This document shows positions 24,195 to 31,929 of a stretch of 34,911 nucleotides of DNA, one piece after another. The notes under the pieces were generated by a model that saw only the letters and a program-made list of their open reading frames with translations, searched no databases and was not told the origin of the DNA. The stretch comes from Ilumatobacteraceae bacterium (GTDB lineage Bacteria; Actinomycetota; Acidimicrobiia; Acidimicrobiales; Ilumatobacteraceae): the NCBI GenBank assembly GCA_017859785.1, contig JAFMMJ010000016.1, positions 1-34,911 of the forward strand, read 5' to 3'. Numbering within the stretch: the stretch's first letter is position 1; each line of letters opens with the position of its first letter. The position numbers were made by a program, and so were the translations under genes.

Positions 24195-24220
24195 GAGGTT
24201 TGTCGACCTCGGCCGGCCGC

Positions 24221-25849
24221 TCAGTCGTCGGAGAGCAAGTAATCGGAGAACCGCTCGCGCAGGTCCTTCTTCGAGAACTTCCCGACGCTCGTCTTCGGCA
24301 CCTCGTCGATGAACTCGACCGCATCGGGCACCTGCCACTTAGCGACCCGTCCAGCGAGGTGCGACAGCACTTCCTCAGCGCTGATCTGAGAACCCTCAGC
24401 CCGCACCACACAAGCCAGCGGGCGCTCCGACCACCTCGGATGGGGCACGCCGATCACCGCGGCCTCGGCGACACCCGGATGCGCCATCAGTTCGTTCTCG
24501 AGTTCAACGGAGGAGATCCACTCCCCTCCCGACTTGATGAGGTCCTTCGTCCGGTCGACGAGCCGGATCCGACCGCGGTCGTCAACGGTCGCCACATCGC
24601 CGGTGCGTAGCCAGCCGTCCTCGGTGAAACTCTCCCCCGACCGCGGGTCGTCGTGGTAACTCGCGGCGATCCAGTTCCCTCGACACTGCAGTTCGCCGGT
24701 CGCCTCACCGTCCCATCGGACCGACTCGCCCGAGGACGGGTCGACCACCCGCATCTCGACACCGAAGCTGATCCGCCCGACCATGGTTCGCAGGTCGGCC
24801 TTCGTATCGTCGTCGAGATCCTGCTCATCAGCGTCGAGGTGCGCGACGGCGCAGATAGGACTCGTCTCGGTCATACCCCATGCCTGCAGCAGCGGCAGGC
24901 CGATCTGCGTGCGATAACCCTCCGACAACGCCCTCGGCACCGCGGAGCCACCGCAGGGGATGGCGCGAAGACTCGAGGCGTCGCGGCCGGCGAGTTCAGG
25001 CAGCACCTGCATCCAGATCGTCGGTACGCCAGCCGCGACCGTTACCCGTTCCTCGACGATGAGGTCGGCGAGCCCTCGGCCCGACAGATCGGCGCCCGGC
25101 ATCACGAGGCTGGCGCCGGACGCGACCCCGGCGTGGGCGAGACCCCAGGCGTTCACATGGAACATTGGAACCACCGGCATGACCACATCGGATTCACGCA
25201 CCCCGAGAGAGTCGACCGTGAGCACACCCATCGTGTGTAGGAACGTGCTCCGGTGGGTGTAGACGACGCCCTTCGGGTTGCCGGTGGTACCGCTCGTGTA
25301 ACACATCGATGCCGCCCGGTACTCGTCGACCGGAGACCACTCGACGGGCTCGGACTCAGCGAGGAGCGCCTCGTAATCGAGAAGCTCGAAACGCCCCGTG
25401 TCGACAGGGGCCACCTCTGCCCCGTCCTCCATGACCACAAGATGGCGCAGCCGCTCGAAGGTGCCAAGCAGTGGGGCGAGCAGCCCGAGCAGGGAACGGT
25501 CGACGAAAATCACCTCGTCATCGGCATGGTTCACGATGTAGGTCAACTGTTCGGGGAACAACCGGATGTTGAGGGTGTGAAGCACCCTCCCGGTGCACGG
25601 CGCCGCGAAATAGAGCTCGAGGTGCCGCGCGGAGTTCCACGCGAACGTGGCCACTCGACCCTGCTCGGAGATGCCGAGCCGATCGAGCACCCCACCGAGG
25701 CGGCGGGTCCGCTCCGCCCATTGCGCGTAGGTGCGTCGCTCGCGGCCGCCGGGGATGGCGGTGACGATCTCCTTTCGACCGTGGTATTTCTCAGCGCGGT
25801 CGAACAGGTGACTGATCGACAGCGGAACGTCCTGCATCACTCCCAACAT
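24221..25849 (-). CDS. AMP-forming acyl-CoA synthetase (long-chain fatty acid type)
   Basis: A 542-residue adenylate-forming enzyme. The P-loop TSGTTGNPKG is at 185-194, WGMTET at 324-329, LRTGD at 414-418, hinge DRTKDLIKSGGEW at 432-444 and catalytic lysine K524 in PKTSVGK. The length and the WISSVELEN segment match medium/long-chain acyl-CoA synthetases. The frame extends 61 codons upstream of 25849, but the extension would run into the divergent gene at 25910 and is unlike the family. ATG at 25837 is another possible start. TACGGT lies 8 nt before 25849. It precedes the tetR operator on the same strand and may supply the CoA substrate for the di-iron enzyme (inference). Confidence 0.93.
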   Translation of the reverse strand: MLGVMQDVPLSISHLFDRAEKYHGRKEIVTAIPGGRERRTYAQWAERTRRLGGVLDRLGISEQGRVATFAWNSARHLELYFAAPCTGRVLHTLNIRLFPEQLTYIVNHADDEVIFVDRSLLGLLAPLLGTFERLRHLVVMEDGAEVAPVDTGRFELLDYEALLAESEPVEWSPVDEYRAASMCYTSGTTGNPKGVVYTHRSTFLHTMGVLTVDSLGVRESDVVMPVVPMFHVNAWGLAHAGVASGASLVMPGADLSGRGLADLIVEERVTVAAGVPTIWMQVLPELAGRDASSLRAIPCGGSAVPRALSEGYRTQIGLPLLQAWGMTETSPICAVAHLDADEQDLDDDTKADLRTMVGRISFGVEMRVVDPSSGESVRWDGEATGELQCRGNWIAASYHDDPRSGESFTEDGWLRTGDVATVDDRGRIRLVDRTKDLIKSGGEWISSVELENELMAHPGVAEAAVIGVPHPRWSERPLACVVRAEGSQISAEEVLSHLAGRVAKWQVPDAVEFIDEVPKTSVGKFSKKDLRERFSDYLLSDD

Positions 25850-25897
25850 GGCCCCTGACCGTAGTGCGACGGCTTCGGACCGCCGGAGCGCATCACG

Positions 25898-25903
25898 TAC
25901 CGT
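25898..25903 (+). promoter_or_regulatory. Candidate -10 box TACCGT for the hotdog-like gene
   Basis: TACCGT ends 6 nt before the ATG at 25910; TTCGGA (25874-25879), 18 bp upstream, is a possible -35. No Shine-Dalgarno sequence is present, so a leaderless mRNA is predicted. Confidence 0.5.
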
Positions 25904-25909
25904 CTGGCG

Positions 25910-26602
25910 ATGCCCTCCATCGTGATCCCGGCCCGCTTCGAGGGCCCCTCGGGGAGCGGCCAAGGTGGGTGGACGGCACGCCACCTCGCCTCGCACCTCG
26001 ACGAAATCAGCACGTACGCCCTTCGAAGTCACATTCCGCTCGAGACCGCGCTGACCGTCGACCGAGACCGTTCCGCGCTCATCGGACCAGCCGGCGAACT
26101 CGTGATCGACGCTGCGCCGTGGACACCCGATGTTCCGGAGACACCTCCGGTGTCCATTGACGAGGCAGCCGACGCCCGGGCGCGCTTTGCTCAGTTCCTC
26201 GACCCGAACCCGGTGCCGGACTGCTTCTCGTGTGGATCACGACCGGATTCGATGGGGGTGCACGCCTCACCACTCGGCGACGGCCGATTCGCGACGGACT
26301 GGACGGTGCCCGACTGGGCCGAGGATCCACTGAGCGCCTCAGCCGCGCTGTGGGCCGCTCTCGACTGCACCGCCGCTTTCTACGTCTGCTTCAGTCGCGA
26401 CCACCGACCCGCCTTCACGGTGCAGTACGCGGTCGTCGAACACCGCCCCGTGAGCGCAGGCGAGACGCTCGCGATTGTCGGATGGAACGGCGACTACGCC
26501 TCCTCATGGGACGGTCGGAAACGAGGGGCCACATCCGCTGCCTTCGACGCCTCCGGCGCCCGTGTAGCCGCGGCGAGATCGTTCTGGGTCGCTGCTCCGT
26601 GA
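25910..26602 (+). CDS. Hotdog-fold thioesterase-like protein (tentative)
   Basis: A 230-residue protein. A central CFSCGSRPDSMGVH at about 105-118 is followed by a segment typical of hotdog proteins: strand RFATDWTVPDW (126-136), then a long helix SASAALWAALDCTAAF (142-157), then strands ending in ARSFWVA. The N-terminal 100 residues are less clear and could be a degenerate second hotdog. CoA thioesterase or dehydratase activity would fit the divergent acyl-CoA synthetase, but no catalytic residue can be named with certainty. The CxxC pair may bind a metal or be structural. The next gene follows 18 bp later with its own promoter-like hexamer. Confidence 0.65.
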   Translation: MPSIVIPARFEGPSGSGQGGWTARHLASHLDEISTYALRSHIPLETALTVDRDRSALIGPAGELVIDAAPWTPDVPETPPVSIDEAADARARFAQFLDPNPVPDCFSCGSRPDSMGVHASPLGDGRFATDWTVPDWAEDPLSASAALWAALDCTAAFYVCFSRDHRPAFTVQYAVVEHRPVSAGETLAIVGWNGDYASSWDGRKRGATSAAFDASGARVAAARSFWVAAP

Positions 26603-26607
26603 GCCGG

Positions 26608-26613
26608 TAGCGT
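26608..26613 (+). promoter_or_regulatory. Candidate -10 box TAGCGT for the membrane protein gene
   Basis: TAGCGT ends 7 nt before the GTG at 26621. The 18-bp gap after the preceding gene contains no Shine-Dalgarno sequence. Confidence 0.4.
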
Positions 26614-26620
26614 CACGCGG

Positions 26621-27241
26621 GTGGAGCCCGCCGAGCGTCCGACGTGGGGCCGGTACGCGCTCGCCGGATTTGTCGCCCTCGTCGCGGCCACCAACATCGC
26701 CGGCATCTTCTGGGCACGGTTGGTGGAGGACTCCCCGACCGTCCTCATCGCCCTGTCGAGTCGCAACCGCTACTTGGCGCTCTCCCTCGGCGCTGACCTG
26801 CCGCTCATCTCCTATTGGGTCATCGGACCGGCCCGTATCGCAGCGGCGTTCCTGATCTGTCACGCCATCGGACGCGCCTACCGAACAACCGCCCTCAGTT
26901 GGTTCACCCGTTACCTGGGAGTCGACCAGACCTCCCTCGACTCATTTCAGCGGGGCTTCGACAGAGCCTCCATCGTGATCGTGCCGTTCTTCGTCGGCTC
27001 CAATCTGGTCGCGGCGCTGAGTGGTGTCCGACTCATGCCGCTCACCCGTCTTGTGCCACTTCTCGCGATCGGCATCGTGGCACGGCTCGCGCTCATCCAA
27101 TGGTTCGCCGCCATCTTCGATGAGGAACTCACCGCGTTCCTCGAGTGGCTGCAGCGCTACTCCTGGTGGGCGGTCGGAGCATCCGTGGTGCTGGTTCTCC
27201 TCATCAACACGCGGAACGTGCGCGGCGGCAGCGCGCGCTAA
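26621..27241 (+). CDS. Integral membrane protein, possibly DedA-like
   Basis: A 206-residue protein with about four or five hydrophobic segments: 12-33, 63-84, 117-133, 139-158 and 175-195. The segment NLVAALSGVRLMPLTRLVPLLAIGIVAR recalls the DedA/VTT pattern, in which a conserved arginine precedes a re-entrant loop, but the match is loose. DedA-like proteins are linked to lipid scrambling and envelope integrity. The GTG start lies 18 bp after the hotdog-like gene. It converges with dapB with only 6 bp between the stops, leaving no room for a separate terminator. Confidence 0.65.
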   Translation: MEPAERPTWGRYALAGFVALVAATNIAGIFWARLVEDSPTVLIALSSRNRYLALSLGADLPLISYWVIGPARIAAAFLICHAIGRAYRTTALSWFTRYLGVDQTSLDSFQRGFDRASIVIVPFFVGSNLVAALSGVRLMPLTRLVPLLAIGIVARLALIQWFAAIFDEELTAFLEWLQRYSWWAVGASVVLVLLINTRNVRGGSAR

Positions 27242-27247
27242 CCACCG

Positions 27248-28027
27248 TCAGAGCAGCGAATCGAGACCGACCGTCAGTCCCTCGGTCGACATGACCCGCT
27301 GACAGGCGAGCACCACGCCCGGCATGAAGCTCGTGCGGTCGTAGGAGTCTTGGCGAATCGTGAGCGTCTGACCGGTCGCGCCAAGCACGACCTCCTGATG
27401 GGCCACCATTCCGCGCATCCGCACCGAGTGGATTCGCACCCCGTTCGGACCGAGCCCACCCCGAGACCCCTCGAGTAGTTCGTGGGTGGTGGGGTCGGCG
27501 GCCCACCCGCCCTCACGGGGGATCATCGCTTCCGCGGTCGCGATCGCCGTTCCCGAGGGGGCGTCCACCTTGCGATCGTGATGCGACTCGACGATCTCCG
27601 CCGTGTCGAAGAACGGGGCGGCCATAGCGGCGAATCGCGTCATCAACGCCGCCGAGATCGCGAAGTTCGGGGCGAGGACGCCGTTTACCCCGCCCGAGGC
27701 CAGCGACTCGCGAAACGCGTCAAGGTCGTCACGAGAGAACCCGGAGGTACCGATCACCGCATGGATGCCATGCATCGCGAGGAACGGCACCAGCGCGCGG
27801 GTCGCATCGGCGATCGTGAAATCGACGACCACGTCACAGCCAGTCTCAGCGAAGGCCCGGAGTTCAGTCGCGACCTCGAGACCCGCGATGGTCTCGTGTC
27901 CGGCGGAGCTCGCGACTAGTGCCGCCAACTCGAGCCCTTCGGCCGCTGCGACGGCCTCGCAGACCGCGCGACCCATGCGCCCGGTCGCTCCGTGCACCCC
28001 GACCCGGATCGCGGTTCCGCTCGTCAT
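27248..28027 (-). CDS. dapB: 4-hydroxy-tetrahydrodipicolinate reductase
   Basis: A 259-residue DapB, the second dedicated step of lysine/diaminopimelate synthesis. The N-terminal Rossmann loop GVHGATGRMG is at 10-19. The substrate site ESHHDRKVDAPSGTA at 147-161 holds catalytic H149/H150 and K153. The C-terminal RTSFMPGVVLA segment is typical. It lies after pnp and the M16 peptidase, the usual actinobacterial order, but TAGCGT lies 7 nt before its ATG with no Shine-Dalgarno sequence, so it probably also has its own leaderless promoter. Confidence 0.95.
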   Translation of the reverse strand: MTSGTAIRVGVHGATGRMGRAVCEAVAAAEGLELAALVASSAGHETIAGLEVATELRAFAETGCDVVVDFTIADATRALVPFLAMHGIHAVIGTSGFSRDDLDAFRESLASGGVNGVLAPNFAISAALMTRFAAMAAPFFDTAEIVESHHDRKVDAPSGTAIATAEAMIPREGGWAADPTTHELLEGSRGGLGPNGVRIHSVRMRGMVAHQEVVLGATGQTLTIRQDSYDRTSFMPGVVLACQRVMSTEGLTVGLDSLL

Positions 28028-28034
28028 AGCTGAG

Positions 28035-28040
28035 ACGCTA
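28035..28040 (-). promoter_or_regulatory. Candidate -10 box TAGCGT for dapB
   Basis: On the minus strand TAGCGT is followed by 7 nt and the dapB ATG. The 48-bp gap after the M16 peptidase gene has no Shine-Dalgarno sequence or convincing -35. Confidence 0.45.
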
Positions 28041-28075
28041 ACCGCCGGCCTGCTCCCGGCGCTCGCGCCACCGCC

Positions 28076-29305
28076 TTACTGCGACTGGCTAGGACCGACC
28101 GACACGGCCACGCGAGGACCGCCGAACACTCGCTCAGCTACCCGAGCTACGTCATCGAGTTCGACCGCCGCCCACCGTGCGAGTTGCTCGTCGACCGGTA
28201 CCAGACGGCCGAGCAGAGTCAAGGACCCGCCGAGTCGACTCATCCGAGCCCCCGAGTCCTCCAGACCAAGTTCGAAGGCACCTTGGAGGAATCCCTTCGC
28301 GTCGGCCAATTCCTCCTCGGTGATGCCCTCGTCGACCAGTCGCGAGCACTCAACTTCGATCAACTCCCGCACCGCGGGCGCGGTGGCCGGCTGCGACCCG
28401 GCATAGATCGTCCAAGCGCCGCAGTCCTCGAAGGTGCTGACCGAGGAGAAAACGGAGTACGCAAGTCCGCGCCGTTCGCGGATCTCGTCGAACAGCCGAC
28501 TCGACAGGCCGCCTCCGAGTACGTGGTTGGCGATGTCGAGCGCCTCACGATCCGCGTCGCCGCGCGGAATCGCGCGCCCGCCGAGCACAAGGTGGACCTG
28601 CTCGGTGTCGTCGTCGAGGTGACCTCCCGGATCGATGCTCCCGGGCGCCTCACGAGCGGTGGTGGCACGACCGGGACGGACCGGCGTAAAGGCCTTCTCG
28701 ACCATCGCGATCACCGAGTCAGCGTCGACCCCTCCAGCCACCGAGATCACCATCGATCCGGCCAGATAACGCTCACGGTGGAACTGGCGGATCTGCTCCC
28801 CAGTCATCGCCGCGACGGTCTCCCGCTCCCCCGCGGTGTCTCTGCCGAGCGGATGGTTCGCGAACAGCGCAGAGGAGAACTCGCGGAAGCCGACGTCCTC
28901 AGGAGAGTCATCGTCCATGGCGAGCTCCTCGGAGATCACTTGACGTTCGCTCTCCACGTCGTCTGCTCGCAGCGAAGGCGAGCAGATCACATCGCCGAGT
29001 ATCGAGATGGAGTCGGCGACGTGCCGGGCTGGCACGCGGCAGTGGAACACGGTGTGCTCCTTCGACGTGTACGCGTTGATGTCGCCACCAACACGGTCCA
29101 CCCGTCGGGAGATATCCCGAGCGGTCAGGCGATCGGTCCCCTTGAAGAGCAGGTGCTCGAGGAAGTGGCTGACCCCTGAGGAGGCGTTCGGCTCGTCACG
29201 CGAACCGACGCCGACCCAGACCCCGATCGACGCCGATCTGGTGGACGCCATCTCGTCGATGGCGACCGTCAGACCGGAGTCGAGTCGGACGACCCGTTCG
29301 GTCAT
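28076..29305 (-). CDS. M16-family zinc metallopeptidase (PepR/mitochondrial processing peptidase-like)
   Basis: A 409-residue pitrilysin-family peptidase. The inverted zinc motif HFLEH at 47-51 and the distal glutamate (E126/E127 in ISEELAMDDD) are intact. The second, inactive half carries the usual GGLSSRLFDEIRERRGLAYSV segment. Single-chain bacterial M16 proteins of this size form homodimers and degrade short peptides; the natural substrate is unknown. The gene begins 9 nt after the pnp stop, so the two are co-transcribed; the same pair occurs in mycobacteria (gpsI-pepR). Confidence 0.94.
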   Translation of the reverse strand: MTERVVRLDSGLTVAIDEMASTRSASIGVWVGVGSRDEPNASSGVSHFLEHLLFKGTDRLTARDISRRVDRVGGDINAYTSKEHTVFHCRVPARHVADSISILGDVICSPSLRADDVESERQVISEELAMDDDSPEDVGFREFSSALFANHPLGRDTAGERETVAAMTGEQIRQFHRERYLAGSMVISVAGGVDADSVIAMVEKAFTPVRPGRATTAREAPGSIDPGGHLDDDTEQVHLVLGGRAIPRGDADREALDIANHVLGGGLSSRLFDEIRERRGLAYSVFSSVSTFEDCGAWTIYAGSQPATAPAVRELIEVECSRLVDEGITEEELADAKGFLQGAFELGLEDSGARMSRLGGSLTLLGRLVPVDEQLARWAAVELDDVARVAERVFGGPRVAVSVGPSQSQ

Positions 29306-29314
29306 CGACGTGGG

Positions 29315-31705
29315 TCAGCGGTGACGCCGGCGACCGCCGCCGCCACCGCCGCGACGCTCGGAACCGGGCCCGAGGTCACCGAGCTCACCAGCGAGTTCGG
29401 CGTCGAAGGAGTCGTCGAAGCTGACGGACTCGACGTCGCCGCTCGCGCCAGCACCCTCGGTACGCGATTCGCGGCGCGGGGGCCGGCTCTCGCGCTCGCC
29501 GTCTGAGCCGGAACCACCCGAAGGCGGATCACCAGCGGGCCGAAGGCTCACCTTGCCGCGGTCGTCGATCTCCTCGACGACGACCTCGATCTCGTCACCG
29601 AGCGTGAGGACGTCCTCGACGGCGTTGATCCGCTTGCCACCACCGAGCTTGGAGATGTGAAGCAGACCGTCACGGCCCGGGAGGATGCTGACGAAAGCGC
29701 CGAACTTCGTGATGTTGACGACGCGACCGTTGTAGGTCTTGCCGATCTCAGCCTTCGGCGGGTCGACGATCGCGAGGATCGCCGCCTTCGCCTCCTCCAT
29801 CCGCCAAGCCTCAACGGCGCCGATGGTGACGATGCCAACCGCGCCGTCATCGTCGACGCTGATATCGGCTCCGGTCTCGGCCTGGATCGTGTTGATGATC
29901 TTGCCCTTAGGTCCGATCACCTCTCCGACCTTGTCGATCGGGATGGTGAGCGTGACGATCTTCGGAGCGGTCTCGGCGACCTCGTCACGCGGAGCGCCGA
30001 TAGCGGCGTTCATGACCTCGAGGATCTGCAAGCGAGCCTCACGAGCCTGCTGCAGCGCGGCGGTGAGCACGTCGGCAGGAATACCGTCGATCTTCGTATC
30101 GAGCTGCAAAGCGGTGATCACGTCGGCGGTGCCAGCGACCTTGAAGTCCATGTCACCGAAGGCGTCCTCGGCCCCGAGGATGTCGGTGAGGGTGACGTAG
30201 TTGTCGCCCTCCTTCACGAGACCCATGGCGATACCGGAGACAGCGCCCCGAATCGGGACACCAGCGTCCATGAGCGAGAGGCTCGAGGAGCAGACCGAAC
30301 CCATCGAGGTTGAGCCGTTCGACGACATGACCTCGGACACGAGGCGCAGCGTGTACGCGAAGTCCTCTTGGCTCGGCACCACCGGCAAGACGGCGCGGGC
30401 CGCGAGGGCACCGTGACCGATCTCGCGGCGCTTCGGGGAGCCGACGCGACCGGTCTCTCCGTTCGCCCACGGGGGCATGTTGTAGTGATGCAGGTAGCGC
30501 TTCTCGTTGACGGGCGAGAGCGTGTCGAGCATCTGGTTCATGCGGGGCATAGCCAAGGTGCAGACGTTCATCACCTGGGTCTCACCGCGCTGGAACAGGC
30601 CCGATCCGTGAGCCGTCGGGAGCACGCCGACCTCGGCGGACACCGGACGGAGATCGCGCACTCCACGACCGTCGATGCGGACACCCTCCTCGACGATCCG
30701 CTTGCGCACGAGCTTCTTGGTGAGCGACCGCACGGCCTCCTTGACGGCCTTTTCCTGGCCGGCGAACTCGGCACCGTCGGTGCACAGCGCCGCCACAGCC
30801 TTCGCCGCGGCCGCATCGGTGGCAGCGTTACGGTCCGCCTTGCGGGCGATGGTCACAGCCTCGGCGAGTTCCGCGGCGACCGCCGACTCGACAGCGGCGA
30901 ACACCTCGGGGGTGTAGTCGAGTACCGGGGTGTACTCGAGCGGTTCGATCGGACCGGAGGTAGCGATCACGCTGGCCACCAGCTGGCGCTGGAGGGCGAT
31001 CGACTCCTTGATCCAGATCTTGCATGCCTCGAGCCCTCCGGCGAGAACGCTCTCGTCAACCTTCGGCGCGCCGTCCTCGTAGAAGTAGAAGCTGCGCTCG
31101 GTGCCACCAGCCTCGACCATCATCACGGCAACGTCGCCGTTATCGAGCTCGCGCCCAGCGACGACCAGTTCGAAGGTCGAGGCGTCTGACTCGGCGTAGG
31201 TCGGATGGGGCAGCCACTCGCCGTCGGTCGAGTACGCGATACGCACCGAGCCGAGCGGACCCTCGAAGGGGATGCCCGAGATCATGAGCGCGGCCGAGGC
31301 GGCGTTGATGGAGAGCACGTCGTGAGGGTTCTCCATGTCGACACCGAGCACGGTGGTGACGATCTGGGTCTCGTTGCGGAAACCCTCGGCGAATGCCGGT
31401 CGCAGCGGACGGTCGGTGAGACGACAGGTGAGGATGGCGTCCTCGGTCGGACGACCCTCGCGACGGAAAAACGAACCGGGGATCTTGCCAGCCGCGTACG
31501 ACCGCTCCTCGACGTCGACGGTGAGCGGGAAGAAATCAACCCCCGGTCGCACATCGCGAGCGGCGTTGGCCGTGGTGAGGACTCGGGTGTCGCCGATGGT
31601 GGCGACGACGGCCCCCTGACTTTGCGGGGCGAAGCGCCCAGTCTCGAGAGTGAGGTGACGGTCCGTGCCGGAGATCGGCGCGGACACGCGGATGGGATCA
31701 GCCAT
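29315..31705 (-). CDS. pnp: Polyribonucleotide nucleotidyltransferase (PNPase)
   Basis: A 796-residue PNPase, the phosphorolytic 3' to 5' exoribonuclease of mRNA turnover. Two RNase PH-like domains (about 10-230 and 345-560) flank a helical region. Catalytic acidic residues D514 and D520 lie in TDILGAEDAFGDMDFKVAGT. A KH domain (582-645, GPKG loop at 598-601) and an S1 domain (653-722, GKTYNGRVVNITKFGAFVS) follow. The last 70 residues form an acidic, Gly/Ser/Arg-rich, probably disordered tail ending in a glycine run and RRRHR. The ATG has AGGAG 6 nt upstream, buried in a hairpin. rpsO, often found just upstream of pnp, is absent. Confidence 0.97.
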   Translation of the reverse strand: MADPIRVSAPISGTDRHLTLETGRFAPQSQGAVVATIGDTRVLTTANAARDVRPGVDFFPLTVDVEERSYAAGKIPGSFFRREGRPTEDAILTCRLTDRPLRPAFAEGFRNETQIVTTVLGVDMENPHDVLSINAASAALMISGIPFEGPLGSVRIAYSTDGEWLPHPTYAESDASTFELVVAGRELDNGDVAVMMVEAGGTERSFYFYEDGAPKVDESVLAGGLEACKIWIKESIALQRQLVASVIATSGPIEPLEYTPVLDYTPEVFAAVESAVAAELAEAVTIARKADRNAATDAAAAKAVAALCTDGAEFAGQEKAVKEAVRSLTKKLVRKRIVEEGVRIDGRGVRDLRPVSAEVGVLPTAHGSGLFQRGETQVMNVCTLAMPRMNQMLDTLSPVNEKRYLHHYNMPPWANGETGRVGSPKRREIGHGALAARAVLPVVPSQEDFAYTLRLVSEVMSSNGSTSMGSVCSSSLSLMDAGVPIRGAVSGIAMGLVKEGDNYVTLTDILGAEDAFGDMDFKVAGTADVITALQLDTKIDGIPADVLTAALQQAREARLQILEVMNAAIGAPRDEVAETAPKIVTLTIPIDKVGEVIGPKGKIINTIQAETGADISVDDDGAVGIVTIGAVEAWRMEEAKAAILAIVDPPKAEIGKTYNGRVVNITKFGAFVSILPGRDGLLHISKLGGGKRINAVEDVLTLGDEIEVVVEEIDDRGKVSLRPAGDPPSGGSGSDGERESRPPRRESRTEGAGASGDVESVSFDDSFDAELAGELGDLGPGSERRGGGGGGRRRHR

Positions 31706-31739
31706 GAAAGGCTCCTTTCAAACCCGGAGCGACTCCGGG
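31706..31739 (-). promoter_or_regulatory. pnp leader: hairpin over the ribosome-binding site plus a second hairpin
   Basis: GAAAGG-N2-CCTTTC (31706-31719) is a perfect inverted repeat containing the Shine-Dalgarno AGGAG (31712-31716). Four nt farther upstream CCCGGAG-CGA-CTCCGGG (31723-31739) forms a second stem. This suggests translational autoregulation of pnp. The remaining 31740-31929 is non-coding leader or promoter region without recognisable genes. Confidence 0.6.
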
Positions 31740-31929
31740 CCATGTGGAGCGACCAGCCGGTTCCCAGTTGGCGGACCCGCGATGACGGCCTGCTCGAAGG
31801 GAGCGGCTCAGTCCCACCGGCGGGGCGGGCAACCGGTAACCGACGACGAAGTCGCTCGGTGTTTCGGTGAGGCCTCATTGGACCTCGCGCCGAAGCGTAG
31901 CGGACGGTCGGTCCGGTCCCTCGGATGGG

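Noticed and set aside
25850-26032. A 61-residue N-terminal extension of the second acyl-CoA synthetase
   Set aside because: It would overlap the divergent gene and its promoter and does not resemble the family N-terminus.
31740-31929. A cobalamin or other metabolite riboswitch upstream of pnp
   Set aside because: A GCCGGTGGGACTGAGCC stretch looked similar at first but the rest of the consensus is absent, and pnp is not a usual target.
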